From: Clostridiaceae bacterium
Lineage (GTDB): Bacteria > Bacillota > Clostridia > Peptostreptococcales > Natronincolaceae
Length of the DNA stretch: 64,000 nucleotides
Assembly: GCA_018432235.1 (NCBI GenBank)
Contig: JAHDLO010000022.1
Coordinates: 62,001 to 126,000 of the forward strand
Reading direction: 5' to 3'
The notes beneath the pieces were generated by a model. That model ran no database searches. It was not told the DNA's origin and was given only the letters and a program-made list of their open reading frames with translations. Shown one piece after another: positions 63,687-64,000 of the stretch. The position numbers and the translations under genes were made by a program. The number at the start of each line of letters is the position of its first letter. Position 1 is the first letter of the stretch.

Positions 63687-64000
63687 ATGAAAAAATACGT
63701 AAGCTTACTCTTAATAATTATAGTATTGCTATCAAATGTAGCAATGACCTTTGGTCAGGGAGCGGTAGTTGCATTGACGGATATTGAGGATCATTGGATA
63801 AAGGATAATAAGGAGATACTGTATTTTCTACAGCATATAGGCGTATTTATGGGCTATAGCGACAATACCTTTAAGCCGCAAAATCCAATTACCCGTGAAG
63901 AATTCATAAAGCTATTGACGGTTGCCATTGGTGAAGGTGAAAGAGGAAATAGCTCTGAAACTGTCAGCTTTCAAGACGTCCCTAAGGGTCACTGGTCCCA
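63687..64000 (+). CDS. S-layer-homology protein, 5' part only (cut by window end)
   Basis: A signal peptide MKKYVSLLLIIIVLLSNVAM leads into an SLH domain: DIEDHWIKDNKEILYFLQHI, GVFMGYSDNTFKPQNPITRE, EFIKLLTVAIG, and a second one beginning VSFQDVPKGHWS at the window edge. SLH domains bind secondary wall polymer, so the protein would sit in the surface layer. I use the ATG at 63687, about eight bases after AAAAGGGG; an ATG two codons earlier is in frame. A good -10 element TATAAT (63645-63650) with TG extension lies upstream. The remaining domains are outside the window. Confidence 0.9.
   Translation, partial: MKKYVSLLLIIIVLLSNVAMTFGQGAVVALTDIEDHWIKDNKEILYFLQHIGVFMGYSDNTFKPQNPITREEFIKLLTVAIGEGERGNSSETVSFQDVPKGHWS

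Overview
The window looks like a chromosomal segment of a low-GC, Gram-positive, spore-forming anaerobe of the class Clostridia. The signs are an alpha/beta-type small acid-soluble spore protein, an LPxTG cell-wall protein, an S-layer-homology protein, SAM-I and c-di-GMP-I riboswitches, AGGAGG-type ribosome binding sites with many TTG/GTG starts, and A+T-rich gaps carrying short dispersed palindromes. I cannot fix the genus; an Alkaliphilus-like relative is a guess.

Layout. 1-2.4 kb: end of one ABC exporter half and a full second half, then a small membrane protein on the other strand. 2.5-10.7 kb: a methionine block. A promoter drives a structured leader RNA of unknown class; a palindromic insertion follows; then a SAM-I riboswitch and terminator precede metA, hom, metY and metF, followed by a free-standing MetH reactivation-domain protein and a short MetH. 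10.7-29.2 kb: ordinary housekeeping and accessory genes (L,D-transpeptidase, TM1266-like ACT protein, HelD-like helicase, rRNA-type methyltransferase, a 59-codon winged-helix protein, two ABC systems of which one is EcsAB-like, SASP, CvfB-like S1 protein, PepF, a DUF4236-like/TPR protein, a flavin-type oxidoreductase, ThpR, an ECF S component, release factor 3).

29.5-54.3 kb is the most unusual part. A c-di-GMP-I riboswitch plus intrinsic terminator precedes a run of same-strand, closely spaced genes for secreted or surface proteins: a protein with three CBM3 modules and eight Fn3-like repeats, a vWA protein with six Fn3-like repeats and the same C-terminal domain, two related small helical exported proteins, and a 3134-residue YD/RHS-repeat protein with a variable C-terminal toxin-like tip. 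Behind it lie the tip's probable immunity gene and three further cassettes, each with a partial or tip-only RHS-type frame followed by a probable immunity gene: (1) a start-less RHS core with a short tip and an ankyrin lipoprotein, (2) a start-less RHS core plus tip broken by three in-frame stops, with an intact downstream gene, (3) a frameshifted nuclease-like tip with a small zinc-ribbon protein. Cassettes 1 and 2 begin with the same roughly 60-bp sequence. I read this as a polymorphic-toxin locus with an archive of spare tips, put under c-di-GMP control together with polysaccharide-binding stalk proteins.

54.8-64 kb: a tandem GNAT protein, a 1600-residue LPxTG adhesin, a D-2-hydroxyacid dehydrogenase, a DUF378 protein, a double-LysM protein, and the start of an S-layer-homology protein cut by the window edge. 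I saw no rRNA, tRNA, CRISPR array or recognisable transposase gene.
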